The notes under the pieces were generated by a model. The model had not been told where the DNA came from. It ran no database searches and was given only the letters and a program-made list of their open reading frames with translations. 64,000 bases of DNA from Amycolatopsis vastitatis (GTDB lineage Bacteria > Actinomycetota > Actinomycetes > Mycobacteriales > Pseudonocardiaceae), in contig NZ_NMUL01000034.1 in assembly GCF_002234595.1 (NCBI RefSeq), positions 1 through 64,000 of the forward strand. Direction: 5' to 3'. How positions within the stretch are numbered: position 1 is the first letter of the stretch; each line of letters begins with the position of its first letter. The translations under genes were made by a program, and so were the position numbers. Shown here one piece after another: positions 25,331 through 33,537 of this stretch.

Positions 25331-26737
25331 TCAGGGCGCGATTCCCACGCCGTCGATCCGGCTCCACGCCCGCTCCTGCGCCGCGGTCATGGCCGGCCAG
25401 GAGGTGTGGCCCGGCCGCGGCCGGATCCGCGTGAAGTACGGCGACGGGCGGTATCCGGGGTCGTAGAAGCACCCGCCGCCGTAGGTGCCGTCGAACGCTC
25501 CGCAGGAACTCGCGATCGAGCGCGGGGTCGGCTTCCGCCCGGTGCGCACCCAGGTGTCGAGGGCGGCGAGGGAGGTGGCGTACTCGGCGACGCTCAACTC
25601 GTCGTGCTCGGCCTCCCGCGTGAACGTCTGGACGAGGTGGCCGTCCTGGCCGGCGCCGCGCAGAGTCTCGCGGTAGGCGGCCTCGTGTTCCACGAAGACC
25701 GACGGGTCGTCGATCGCGTGCAGGGTGAGGACCGGCAGGGAAACCCGGCCCGTCAGGTCGCTGTCGTAGGAAAGGTCACGCCCCGCGGTGGGGTCGGCGG
25801 CGAACCGGGCCACGCCCGCGTTGAGGGCCCGGTCGTCGTGGGAGCCGGTGTACCGCACGCCCTCGTTGCCGAACGGGTTGCGACCGCCGAGCCGGTTCCC
25901 CACGATCTCCTGGAACAGGAAGGTCGCGTAGAGCAGGTGCGTCGGCAGCGAGCTTTCCGGGATGCTCGTAACCGCGGTGATGTCGTCGAGGTTCCGCTGC
26001 TGTGCGGGTGTCCGGTCGCCGACGGTGCCGACGCACTCCTGGAGGCGCGCGAGGACGTCGTCCGGGGTCAGCGGGGAATCCACGGGCAACCCTTGCCACA
26101 GCGGGTACTGCGGCTCCGCCGGCCGCGGCAGGTTGCGGCAGTGGTACTGGTAGACCACCCGCAGATCCACGCGGTGGTCGTACCCGCGAGAACCGCCGGC
26201 CAGCAGCCCGCTGGTCAGCAGCACCCCGTCGTAGGCGCCGGGCTGCCGGCCGTAGGTCTCGGCGACCTTCGCGGCGACGTTGCCCCCGAAGGACTGGCCG
26301 TGGACGTAGGTCCGGGCGGGACGGCCGAACCGTTCGACGAACAGGCGGCGCACGTTTTCCGTGTCGGCGGCGGCCATCCTGACCCCGTAACCGCCCCGCC
26401 GGTACGAAGAGGCGGCCCAGGCGTAGCCCTCCTCGACCAGCACCGCCCACTCCGCCAGGTCCTTTGTGGTCGTCGAGGGATCGTAGGACATCGCGGGTCC
26501 GCCGTGCGTGTGGACGACGAGCGAACGGCTCCAGTGCTTCGGGACGGCGATCGTGTAGTACGCGCCGTTGGCGTCCTGGCCGGAGTAACAGGCGGCCTTC
26601 CCGAGCAGGACAGCCGGGCAGGGGCTTTCCGGCGGCTGCGTCGTGCTCGCGTGCCCGGGGACCGCGGATCCCAGGAGCGCGGTGACGAGCAATGTGCCGA
26701 GCACGGCCGGACGGCGTCGGTGGACGATGTCGGTCAA
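25331..26737 (-). CDS. Secreted alpha/beta-hydrolase
   Basis: A 468-residue exported hydrolase. The TTG at 26737 was chosen because GGAAAGGGA lies 5 nt upstream; an in-frame GTG at 26767 has no such site. The signal peptide VLGTLLVTALLGSAVPGHAS is followed by the catalytic domain with LVVHTHGGPAM, the nucleophile elbow YVHGQSFGGNVAAK, Asp in LHAIDDPSVF and His in TREAEHDELS. Six cysteines suggest disulfides. It lies 26 bp after the cytoplasmic hydrolase gene, so it ends a six-gene catabolic operon. The substrate, probably an ester or amide met outside the cell, is unknown. Confidence 0.88.
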   Translation of the reverse strand: MTDIVHRRRPAVLGTLLVTALLGSAVPGHASTTQPPESPCPAVLLGKAACYSGQDANGAYYTIAVPKHWSRSLVVHTHGGPAMSYDPSTTTKDLAEWAVLVEEGYAWAASSYRRGGYGVRMAAADTENVRRLFVERFGRPARTYVHGQSFGGNVAAKVAETYGRQPGAYDGVLLTSGLLAGGSRGYDHRVDLRVVYQYHCRNLPRPAEPQYPLWQGLPVDSPLTPDDVLARLQECVGTVGDRTPAQQRNLDDITAVTSIPESSLPTHLLYATFLFQEIVGNRLGGRNPFGNEGVRYTGSHDDRALNAGVARFAADPTAGRDLSYDSDLTGRVSLPVLTLHAIDDPSVFVEHEAAYRETLRGAGQDGHLVQTFTREAEHDELSVAEYATSLAALDTWVRTGRKPTPRSIASSCGAFDGTYGGGCFYDPGYRPSPYFTRIRPRPGHTSWPAMTAAQERAWSRIDGVGIAP

Positions 26738-26763
26738 GGAGTTCCCTTTCCAGTGATGTCTTT

Positions 26764-27570
26764 TCACCCGGGCAGCAAGCCGGTGAAGAAGTCGACGACC
26801 GGCGGCCGTGTCGCCGGGGCGCTGTGACCTACCCCGGGCACCACGACCTGCTGGACCGCCGTGCCGTGCCGGGTCAGGCTTTCGGCCAGCCGGTCGAGCT
26901 GCTCCGGCCGGCTGTGGCCGTGGTCACCCATGACGGCCAGGTCGGCCCGCCCGTCGTCGTCACCGCCGATGACGAGCAGCACCGGCACCCGGGCGACCGC
27001 ACCGGGATCCACGGTGATCCCGAACCGCTGCCGGGTGTCGCCGGTGCCCTCCGGCCAGGCGAGCGAGTCGTCGAGCAAGGTCACGCCGCCGGGCGCCCCG
27101 ACCGCGACGGCGGCGACCCGGTCCGGGTGGAGGTACAGGAAGCGGTGGGCGAACTGGCCGCCGCCGGAGTGCCCGCACAGCAACACGGTGTCGACCCGCG
27201 CGTTCCACCGGAACCGGACCTGCTCGAGGATGCCGAGCAGCACCCGGTCGAACCGGATCCCGTGGGCGTCGACGAGCTTGTAGTCGTGCACGTCGTCGGG
27301 ATCGTCGATGCCGGCCGGGAACAGCGGCGTCACGACGATGACGTTGTGCTGCTCGGCGAAGGGGATGAACCCCTCGCGCAGCTCCCCGACGCTGCGGCCG
27401 GTGCCGTGCACGGCCACCAGGACCGGCAGTTCGGCGCCGGGGGTCCAGCTCGTCGGGACGTAGGCGCAGTAGCTGCAGCGGGGCTCGTTCGGTGCGGCGA
27501 AGAACGGGGTGCGTTTGGTGAGCAGCCGCCGCCCGGGGTGCGTGGCGGGCAGGTCCGCGACCCGGATCAC
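26764..27570 (-). CDS. Alpha/beta-hydrolase, esterase/depolymerase-like
   Basis: A 268-residue cytoplasmic hydrolase. It shows LPVLVAVHGTGRS (oxyanion strand), the nucleophile elbow LLCGHSGGGQFAHRF and a terminal His in VVPGVGHSAPA. The fold resembles PHB-depolymerase-like and dienelactone-hydrolase-like esterases. It overlaps the end of the DUF4387 gene by 4 bp (ATGA), so it belongs to the same operon. The substrate is unknown; the operon context suggests an ester or lactone made during breakdown of an organic acid. Confidence 0.88.
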   Translation of the reverse strand: MIRVADLPATHPGRRLLTKRTPFFAAPNEPRCSYCAYVPTSWTPGAELPVLVAVHGTGRSVGELREGFIPFAEQHNVIVVTPLFPAGIDDPDDVHDYKLVDAHGIRFDRVLLGILEQVRFRWNARVDTVLLCGHSGGGQFAHRFLYLHPDRVAAVAVGAPGGVTLLDDSLAWPEGTGDTRQRFGITVDPGAVARVPVLLVIGGDDDGRADLAVMGDHGHSRPEQLDRLAESLTRHGTAVQQVVVPGVGHSAPATRPPVVDFFTGLLPG

Positions 27571-27893
27571 GAGGCCTCCCCCCGGCCGGTGACCCGGAGG
27601 CCGGCGAGGGGGACGTGGTGCTGCCCCGCGTGGATGTCGCGGTCCCGCAGCGATCCCTGGCCGACCGGGCGGGGGAAGGAGATCTTCACGACGTTCAGCG
27701 AGGGGATCCGGAAGATCCGGACGGTGCTTTCCGCCAAGCGGTACAGCTGGGCGATCATCGGCTCGTCCACCAGGTCCGCGGCGATCCGGTAGCCCTCGGC
27801 GTCGCGCATGAACAGTTCCATCGTCACCCAGAACGGGCCCGCGTTCTTCGACCGGACCTCGTGCGCGAGATCCGCCAGAGTCGTTTCAGGCAT
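27567..27893 (-). CDS. DUF4387 family protein
   Basis: A 108-residue protein: LAHEVRSKNAGPFWVTMELFM, EPMIAQLYRLAESTVRIFRIP and LNVVKISFPRPVGQGSLRDRDIHAGQHH are typical of DUF4387, which is regularly encoded next to AtuA/DUF1446 proteins and probably forms a complex with them. Its start overlaps the 3' end of that gene by 8 bp and its stop overlaps the next gene by 4 bp. Function is unknown beyond the partnership. Confidence 0.9.
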   Translation of the reverse strand: MPETTLADLAHEVRSKNAGPFWVTMELFMRDAEGYRIAADLVDEPMIAQLYRLAESTVRIFRIPSLNVVKISFPRPVGQGSLRDRDIHAGQHHVPLAGLRVTGRGEAS

Positions 27894-29259
27894 GGGTCTT
27901 CTCCCCCAGCTCGGTCCGGAACAGGTCCGCCGGGGCGCAGTCGACGACGTGGTTCAGCACGAACTCGTACGCCGCGCCGCGCTCGACCTCCGCGGGCGAG
28001 AACGGGAAGGCGAGGCTGGGCAGGTAGCCCATCCCCGGGGCGGGCAGGTGCAGCATCAGCGGGTTGGCGACCTTGGCGATGGCCGTGGCGGTCGCCTGGT
28101 CGGGCGCGTTGACGAGCAGCATGACGCCGACCTCGCGCGGCGGCCCGCTGCCGGGCTCGAGGTCGTCCAGCACGGCGTTGTGGCCGTAGAGGCGGAGGTC
28201 GAAGGCGTACTCGTCGTCCGCCAGTTCCAGCGTCTGGCGCACCCGCTCGGTGATCATCGCGCGCATCAGGTTCGCCCAGGCGTCGACGTCCGCGAGGATG
28301 AGCGGGTCCCGGACCGCCGAGAACGACACGGTCTCGTAGCCGGTGATCCGGGCGCCCTCCAGCTTGATCGTGTACTGCTCCGCGGGGTGGAACCGCGACC
28401 CCTCGACGCGGACGATCCGGTCGTCGACCGCGGTGTATCGAGCGTCCCGGACGTCGAGGGTGCCGGCGGGCTCCCGCATTTCGAACGGGTCCGCGGTCTC
28501 GTAGAGCATGTGCGCGGCCACTGAAATCGGCGTGCACGACACGGCGGGGTCGAGCGGTTCGATGGTGAAGCCGTGCGCGTCGATGGTGGCGAGGACCCCG
28601 CCCGCGCGCGGGTTGCTCGTGCACTGGCCGCCGCACTCGACGATCTTGGCGGCGTGCCACGTCGGCCCGGCGGGCATCCCCTTCATGAGCGGGTACGCGG
28701 CCGCCACCGCGGTGTCGGTGGCGCGGCCGGCGAGCACGACCCGGGCCCCGGCACGCAACGCCTCGACGATCGGTTCGTGGCCCATCGCGCCGACGATGTG
28801 GGTGCAGCTCTCGAGGGTCTCGGCCCGCAGCTCCCCCAGCGGGGACAGCGGGTGGATCCGGCCCGCGTCGAGGTGTTCCTTCAGGTCGGTGGCGTCCTGT
28901 TCGCTGTAGATCCTCGCGACCTCGAGGCTCAAGCCTTCTTCGGCCAGCACCTCGGCGGCGATCCCGGCGACCCAGTCGACGCCGCTGTCGGTCCCGCTCG
29001 TCCCGCAGGAGCCGACGATCACCGGGATGCCCGCGCCCGCGGCGGCCGTGAACAGGCTGCGCAGGTCGCGGGCCACGGCCTTGGCGGTCGTCTTGGCCGT
29101 CGCGGCACCGAGGTAGTACGGGCCCGAGTCCGTCGAGCCGCCGTCGATGCTGATGACGTCGGCGCCCAATGCGATGCCGCGTTCGATCGTGGCGTGGTCC
29201 CAGCCGGCGCCGAGCATCCCGCTCGGGGCCAGCACGCGCACTTTGTCCATGTCCCTCAT
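27886..29259 (-). CDS. AtuA-like (DUF1446) protein
   Basis: A 457-residue protein of the acyclic terpene utilisation AtuA/DUF1446 family: RVLAPSGMLGAGWDHATIERGI, DVISIDGGSTDSGPYYLG, VIVGSCGTSGTDSGVDWV and KIVECGGQCTSNP. The start at 29259 is favoured by its ATGA overlap with the upstream stop; an ATG at 29250 is the alternative. Family members occur in terpene and organic-acid degradation loci, but no reaction is firmly established, so the gene symbol is left open. It pairs with the DUF4387 gene downstream. The MFS and hydroxyacid-dehydrogenase neighbours suggest uptake and breakdown of a hydroxy or keto acid. Confidence 0.9.
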   Translation of the reverse strand: MRDMDKVRVLAPSGMLGAGWDHATIERGIALGADVISIDGGSTDSGPYYLGAATAKTTAKAVARDLRSLFTAAAGAGIPVIVGSCGTSGTDSGVDWVAGIAAEVLAEEGLSLEVARIYSEQDATDLKEHLDAGRIHPLSPLGELRAETLESCTHIVGAMGHEPIVEALRAGARVVLAGRATDTAVAAAYPLMKGMPAGPTWHAAKIVECGGQCTSNPRAGGVLATIDAHGFTIEPLDPAVSCTPISVAAHMLYETADPFEMREPAGTLDVRDARYTAVDDRIVRVEGSRFHPAEQYTIKLEGARITGYETVSFSAVRDPLILADVDAWANLMRAMITERVRQTLELADDEYAFDLRLYGHNAVLDDLEPGSGPPREVGVMLLVNAPDQATATAIAKVANPLMLHLPAPGMGYLPSLAFPFSPAEVERGAAYEFVLNHVVDCAPADLFRTELGEKTHA

Positions 29260-30209
29260 TTCTCTTGGTTCACCACGAACCGCGCCCGTCCCGCGAGCGC
29301 GGCCACGACCTCTTCCGCGCCGCGCAGGCCCGCGGCGGCACGTGCTTCGGCGGTCTGCCCGGCCAGGTGGGAATAGACGACGATCCCGTCCACCCCGCGC
29401 AAGGGGCTGTCGGACGGCAGCGGTTCCTCGGCCACGACGTCGAGTGCGGCGCCCGCGATCTCCCCGGCCCGCACGGCCGCGACGAGGGCGTCCTCGTCGA
29501 CGATGGGGCCGCGCGCGGTGTTGACCAGCAGCGCCGTCGGCTTCATCCGCTTGAACGCCGCGGTGTCCAGGAGGCCCCGGGTCCGTTCGGTGAGCGCGGT
29601 GTGCACGGAGACATGGTCCGAAGTGGACAGAAGCTCCGCCAGCCCGGTGAACCGGACACCCGGCTCCCGCAGGTCCACCGGGACGTTCGTCGTGCAGAGG
29701 ACCGTCATCCCGAACGCGCGGGCCAACGGGACCACCGCGCGCGCCGAAGCGCCGTAGCCGATGAGCCCGAGCGTCGAGCCACGAAGTTCGTGCCCGTCCT
29801 CGCGGGGCCAGCCGCCCCGCGCCACCCCGTTCGCGGACTGCAGGAGACGCCGGGCTCCCGCGAGCAGCAGGCCCAGGGTGTACTCGGCCACGGCGTTGGC
29901 ATTGACGCCGGGCAGGGTGCTCACGGTGATCCCGAGCCGGGCCGCGGCGGCGACGTCGATCGAGTCGTACCCCACGCCGGTCCGCACGATGACGCGCAAC
30001 CGCGGGGCGCGGGCGAGGACGTCGCCCGTCAACGGCTCGTTGGCCACCAGGGCCGCGTCGATGCCGGCGAGGGCGGCGACGAGGTCTCCGGGATCGCGAC
30101 GGCCGGTCATGGGCAGGTGCGTGGTCTCCAGGCCGGCGGCCCGCAGGAACCGGTCGGCCTCGTCGCCGGGGCGCAGGTAGTCCGTCGTGATCAGGACGCG
30201 AATGGTCAC
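29256..30209 (-). CDS. D-2-hydroxyacid dehydrogenase (NAD-dependent)
   Basis: A 317-residue oxidoreductase of the 2-hydroxyacid dehydrogenase family. The substrate domain has LRVIVRTGVGYDSIDVAAA. The NAD-binding motif reads STLGLIGYGASARAVVPLA. The catalytic Arg lies in LVNTARGPIVDEDAL, Glu in DVVAEEPLP and His in VYSHLAGQT. The GTG at 30209 overlaps the MFS stop (GTGA) and its own stop overlaps the AtuA-like start (ATGA), so the operon is tightly coupled. The substrate is probably the acid imported by the MFS protein. Confidence 0.92.
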   Translation of the reverse strand: MTIRVLITTDYLRPGDEADRFLRAAGLETTHLPMTGRRDPGDLVAALAGIDAALVANEPLTGDVLARAPRLRVIVRTGVGYDSIDVAAAARLGITVSTLPGVNANAVAEYTLGLLLAGARRLLQSANGVARGGWPREDGHELRGSTLGLIGYGASARAVVPLARAFGMTVLCTTNVPVDLREPGVRFTGLAELLSTSDHVSVHTALTERTRGLLDTAAFKRMKPTALLVNTARGPIVDEDALVAAVRAGEIAGAALDVVAEEPLPSDSPLRGVDGIVVYSHLAGQTAEARAAAGLRGAEEVVAALAGRARFVVNQEK

Positions 30210-31498
30210 AGCGCGCGTCCCGCGGACGATCGGCGCTGCACGGCACTGATCCGGGCGACCGCCAGCACGGCGAGGAGCCCGACGATCGCGACGTGGAGCG
30301 GCAGCAGGGGCCAGCCGGTCAGGTCGACCAGGCCGCCGACCAGGGCGGGCCCGAGGAAGCCGCCGCCCACCCAGCCGACGGTGTAGAGCCCGGTGTAGGT
30401 CCCGACCACACGGTCGGACGGGGCGAGGTTCCACAGCACGACGACGGCGTTGACCAGGAACGAGGACGCACCCGCGGCCGCGACGCACAGGCCGGCGACC
30501 ACGCCGGCGGGTGTCCGCACGACGGCGCAGAGCACCATGCCCGCCGCGAACACCGTCATTCCGGCCTGCATCACCCGCAGCCGTCCGAAGCGTTCGGCGA
30601 GCCTCGCCACCGGGTAGGCGGCCACGATGAAGGCCACGCCGCTGGGCAGGGTCAGCCCGCCCGCTTCGCCGCGGGACAGGTGCAGCACTTCCATGCCGTA
30701 CGGCGTGATGAGCGCCCGCGAAGCGGCCCACGCGCCGCCGAAGAGCAGGATGGACCCCATGAGCAGCACCCGGCTGCGGTCGGTGTCCCGGACGATGTCG
30801 AGCACCGTGTCCCGTACCCGCGACCGGGGCTTCGCCGCGCCGTGTTCTTGAGTGCGGCGGAGTTCTTCGCGGTCCTCCTCGAGCGCGGTCCGGTAGGCCG
30901 GGGACCGGTTGTCCCGCACTTTCACGGCGAGCACGACCAGGGACACCACCATCAGGATCGCCGGAACCGCGAACGACAGCTTCGGGTGCGCGTCGACCAG
31001 GAAGATGCTGATCAGGGCCGCGACCATCACCGTGAGGCTCGACGCCATCTTGACGACGGCGTTGGCGCGGCTGCGGCGCTCGGGCGGGACGAAGTCCGGG
31101 AGCAGGGATTCGGCGATCGGCTTGAACGAGTTCGCGACCAGCGCGTAGCCGAACATCACCAGGATCAGCAGCGGCAGCGAGCCCGCGACGTGCGGGATGA
31201 CGAGGAACAGCAGCGCCGCCACCGGCATTCCGGCGACGAGGTACGGGATCCGCCGCCCCCACGACGTGCGGGTGCGGTCCGACCGGTTGCCCATCCACGG
31301 CTGGATGAAGAAGCCGAGCACGTTGTCCATCCCCATCAGCAGACCGACCAGCGCCGCGCTGCCGATGTGCTCGCGGAGCAGCGGCGGAACCTGCGAGTCG
31401 TAGAGGTTCCACGTCGACTCCTGCGCGAAGACCGCCAGGGCCACGAAGAACGTGATCCGTCCCGTCCGCACGCGCTGTGCGCTCGACGTCGTCGTCAT
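30206..31498 (-). CDS. MFS transporter
   Basis: A 430-residue transporter with about twelve hydrophobic segments. It has an MFS loop-2-3 motif GNRSDRTRTSWGRRIPYL and, at the half-way point, a charged cytoplasmic loop (RDNRSPAYRTALEEDREELRRTQEHG). The ATG at 31498 has AGGAAGG upstream. It is the first gene of a six-gene operon, and paired palindromes lie between it and the divergent GntR gene. It is related by pattern to GPH/sugar and organic-acid carriers; the substrate is not determined. Confidence 0.92.
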   Translation of the reverse strand: MTTTSSAQRVRTGRITFFVALAVFAQESTWNLYDSQVPPLLREHIGSAALVGLLMGMDNVLGFFIQPWMGNRSDRTRTSWGRRIPYLVAGMPVAALLFLVIPHVAGSLPLLILVMFGYALVANSFKPIAESLLPDFVPPERRSRANAVVKMASSLTVMVAALISIFLVDAHPKLSFAVPAILMVVSLVVLAVKVRDNRSPAYRTALEEDREELRRTQEHGAAKPRSRVRDTVLDIVRDTDRSRVLLMGSILLFGGAWAASRALITPYGMEVLHLSRGEAGGLTLPSGVAFIVAAYPVARLAERFGRLRVMQAGMTVFAAGMVLCAVVRTPAGVVAGLCVAAAGASSFLVNAVVVLWNLAPSDRVVGTYTGLYTVGWVGGGFLGPALVGGLVDLTGWPLLPLHVAIVGLLAVLAVARISAVQRRSSAGRAL

Positions 31499-31547
31499 CC
31501 GGCACCTTCCTGTCCCACCGCGGGGCGCGGTGACGGCCAAGGTACTT

Positions 31548-31595
31548 TTGCTATAGCAAGAACGTCAAGTGTTTCATTTTGCTCTTGCCATGGCA
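31548..31595. promoter_or_regulatory. Two GntR/FadR-type operators, MFS operon versus GntR gene
   Basis: The palindrome TTGCTATAGCAA at 31548-31559 and its near copy TTGCCATGGCAG at 31584-31595 have centres 36 bp apart in the shared promoter region. The spacing and the TTGC-N4-GCAA form suit a FadR-type dimer binding twice. The likely ligand-responsive regulator is the adjacent GntR protein. Confidence 0.7.
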
Positions 31596-31609
31596 GATAG
31601 GGTGACGCC

Positions 31610-32335
31610 ATGGCGAGTGAGACGTTGAAGGGCCTGACAGCCGACACGCTGGCCGACCGCGCGTACCGGGCCATTCGCGACGCGGTCGCGACCGGCGAGC
31701 TGCGTCCGGGGCAGAAGGTGACCGAACGCGGCCTCGCCGAGCGGCTCTCGGTGAGCCCGACGCCGGTGCGCGAGGCCATCCGGCGCCTGGAGCAGGACGG
31801 CCTCCTCGAACGCACCGGACCGCGGACCGTCCAGGTGGCGGCCGTCGGCGACGCCGCGATCCAGGACCTCGCCGAGGTCGAGGTGGCGCTGCGCGGAATG
31901 GTGGCCCGCTTCGCCGCCCGGCACGCGGTCCCGGCGCAGCTGGACCACCTCGACGCCGTCCTCGACGAAGCCGACGACCTGCTGATCCTCGTCAAACAGC
32001 GGCAGCAGGCCGGGCAGGACATCTCCCGGCACCTCGACCGGCTGCTCGACGCCATGCAGCGCTTCAACGAAGGCGTCGAGTCGTGCGCCCGCAACCCGGT
32101 GCTGGTGCGGCTGCTCGGCCAGACCAGGGTGTTCTCCTCACCGGAACGGCGGGCCCGGCTGCTCGAACGCATCGGCGAGAACGACCGGTTCGGCCTCGAC
32201 CGCTACGGGAGCCACCGTGCGCTGGTCCGGGCGCTGAGGGCGGGCGACTCGGCGGCGGCCGAGGCACTCGTCGTCGAAGACGCCCGTGGTGGGCTGGGCG
32301 ACCTGCTCGCGACGCCGGCCACCGCCGCCCGCTGA
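31610..32335 (+). CDS. GntR/FadR-family transcriptional regulator
   Basis: A 241-residue repressor. The winged HTH is AYRAIRDAVATGELRPGQKVTERGLAERLSVSPTPVREAIRRLEQDGL, followed by an FCD-type all-helical ligand domain (LAEVEVALRGMVARFAARHA, and LDRYGSHRALVRALRAGDSAAAEALV near the end). AGGGTGA precedes the ATG. It diverges from the MFS-led operon, and two palindromes in the shared promoter are its probable targets. It converges on the dehydrogenase gene with a 1-bp gap. Confidence 0.94.
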   Translation: MASETLKGLTADTLADRAYRAIRDAVATGELRPGQKVTERGLAERLSVSPTPVREAIRRLEQDGLLERTGPRTVQVAAVGDAAIQDLAEVEVALRGMVARFAARHAVPAQLDHLDAVLDEADDLLILVKQRQQAGQDISRHLDRLLDAMQRFNEGVESCARNPVLVRLLGQTRVFSSPERRARLLERIGENDRFGLDRYGSHRALVRALRAGDSAAAEALVVEDARGGLGDLLATPATAAR

Positions 32336-32336
32336 G

Positions 32337-33422
32337 TCACCGCGCGGGCCGGGCGATTTCGGCGGCGATCGCCGTACCCAGGCCCTCGGTGGTGCCGGAG
32401 CCGCCGAGGTCGGGGGTGAGCACTTCCGGGCGCCCGGCGAGCACGTTTTCGAGCGCGGTCACGACGGCCGCGGCCGCGTCGGTCTCCCCCAGGTGGTCGA
32501 GCATCATGGCGCCGCTCCAGATCTGCCCGACCGGGTTGGCGATGCCGCGCCCGGCGATGTCCGGGGCCGAGCCGTGGACCGGTTCGAACAGGCTCGGCGC
32601 GGTGCGGTCCGGGTTGATGTTGGCGCTCGGGGTGATCCCGATCGTCCCGGCGCAGGCCGGCCCGAGGTCGGAGAGGATGTCGCCGAAGAGGTTGCTCGCG
32701 ACGACGACGTCGTACCGCCGCGGCTGGAGCACGAACTTGGCCGCGAGGATGTCGATGTGGTCCTTGCCCGCGGCCACGTCCGGGTACTGCCGCGCCATCA
32801 GCTCCGCGCGTTCGTCCCAGTAGGGCATGGAGACGGCGACGCCGTTGCTCTTGGTCGCCCACGTCAGGTGCTTGCGGGGGCGGGCGGCGGCGAGGTCGAA
32901 GGCGTAGCGCAGCACCCGGTCCACGCCGGTCCGGGTCAGCACGGTCTCCTGCAGCACCGTTTCGCGGTCGGTGCCCTCGAAGATCCGGCCCCCGATGCTC
33001 GAATACTCGCCTTCGGTGTTCTCGCGGACGACGAGGAAGTCGATGTCACCCGGGCCGTGGTCGCGCAGCGGGCTGCGCACTCCGCGCAGCAGCCGGACCG
33101 GCCGCAGGTTGACGTACTGGTCGAAGCCCCGCCGCAGCTGCAGCAGGCTCCCCCACAGCGAAACGTGGTCGGGCACCACCTCGGGCCACCCGACCGCGCC
33201 GAAGAAGATCGCGTCGAAGCCGCCGAGCACGTCCCGCCAGTCCGGCGGCAGCATCTCGCCGTGCCGCAGCCAGTACTCGGCACTGGCGAACCCGAATTCG
33301 GCGACCTCCAGCTCGAACCCGTACGCCTCGGCGGCGGCGTACAGGCACCGCAGCCCCTCCGGGACGACCTCGCGGCCGATGCCGTCGCCGGGGATGACCG
33401 CGATGCGGTGACGCTGGGACAC
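32337..33422 (-). CDS. D-malate/tartrate dehydrogenase (isopropylmalate dehydrogenase family)
   Basis: A 361-residue NAD-dependent decarboxylating dehydrogenase. It starts VSQRHRIAVIPGDGIGREVVPEG and has DFLVVRENTEGEYSSIGG, TWATKSNGVAVSMPYWDE, the metal-binding ASNLFGDILSDLGPACAG and FEPVHGSAPDIAGRGIANP. The RENTEGEYS segment and the absence of leu genes favour the tartrate/D-malate branch over leucine synthesis. The GTG at 33422 has AGGAG upstream. It diverges from a LysR gene, the same layout as E. coli dmlA with dmlR. It would feed oxaloacetate-derived pyruvate to central metabolism. Confidence 0.88.
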   Translation of the reverse strand: MSQRHRIAVIPGDGIGREVVPEGLRCLYAAAEAYGFELEVAEFGFASAEYWLRHGEMLPPDWRDVLGGFDAIFFGAVGWPEVVPDHVSLWGSLLQLRRGFDQYVNLRPVRLLRGVRSPLRDHGPGDIDFLVVRENTEGEYSSIGGRIFEGTDRETVLQETVLTRTGVDRVLRYAFDLAAARPRKHLTWATKSNGVAVSMPYWDERAELMARQYPDVAAGKDHIDILAAKFVLQPRRYDVVVASNLFGDILSDLGPACAGTIGITPSANINPDRTAPSLFEPVHGSAPDIAGRGIANPVGQIWSGAMMLDHLGETDAAAAVVTALENVLAGRPEVLTPDLGGSGTTEGLGTAIAAEIARPAR

Positions 33423-33507
33423 GAGACGCTCCTGTCGATCGGGTGGGCACGCGCCTTCACCCTGATCGGCGGCCCGTGTCGCAACAAGAGCGGCCACGGC
33501 AACCTAT

Positions 33508-33526
33508 CCTTTCGCTGAGCGAAAGG
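33508..33526. promoter_or_regulatory. 19-bp inverted repeat between dehydrogenase and LysR genes
   Basis: CCTTTCGC (33508-33515), spacer TGA, then GCGAAAGG (33519-33526): perfect 8-bp arms. It sits just before the LysR start, with its right arm doubling as the LysR ribosome binding site. It is a likely LysR autoregulatory site, or a hairpin that masks translation. Confidence 0.6.
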
Positions 33527-33537
33527 GACGAGCCGCG

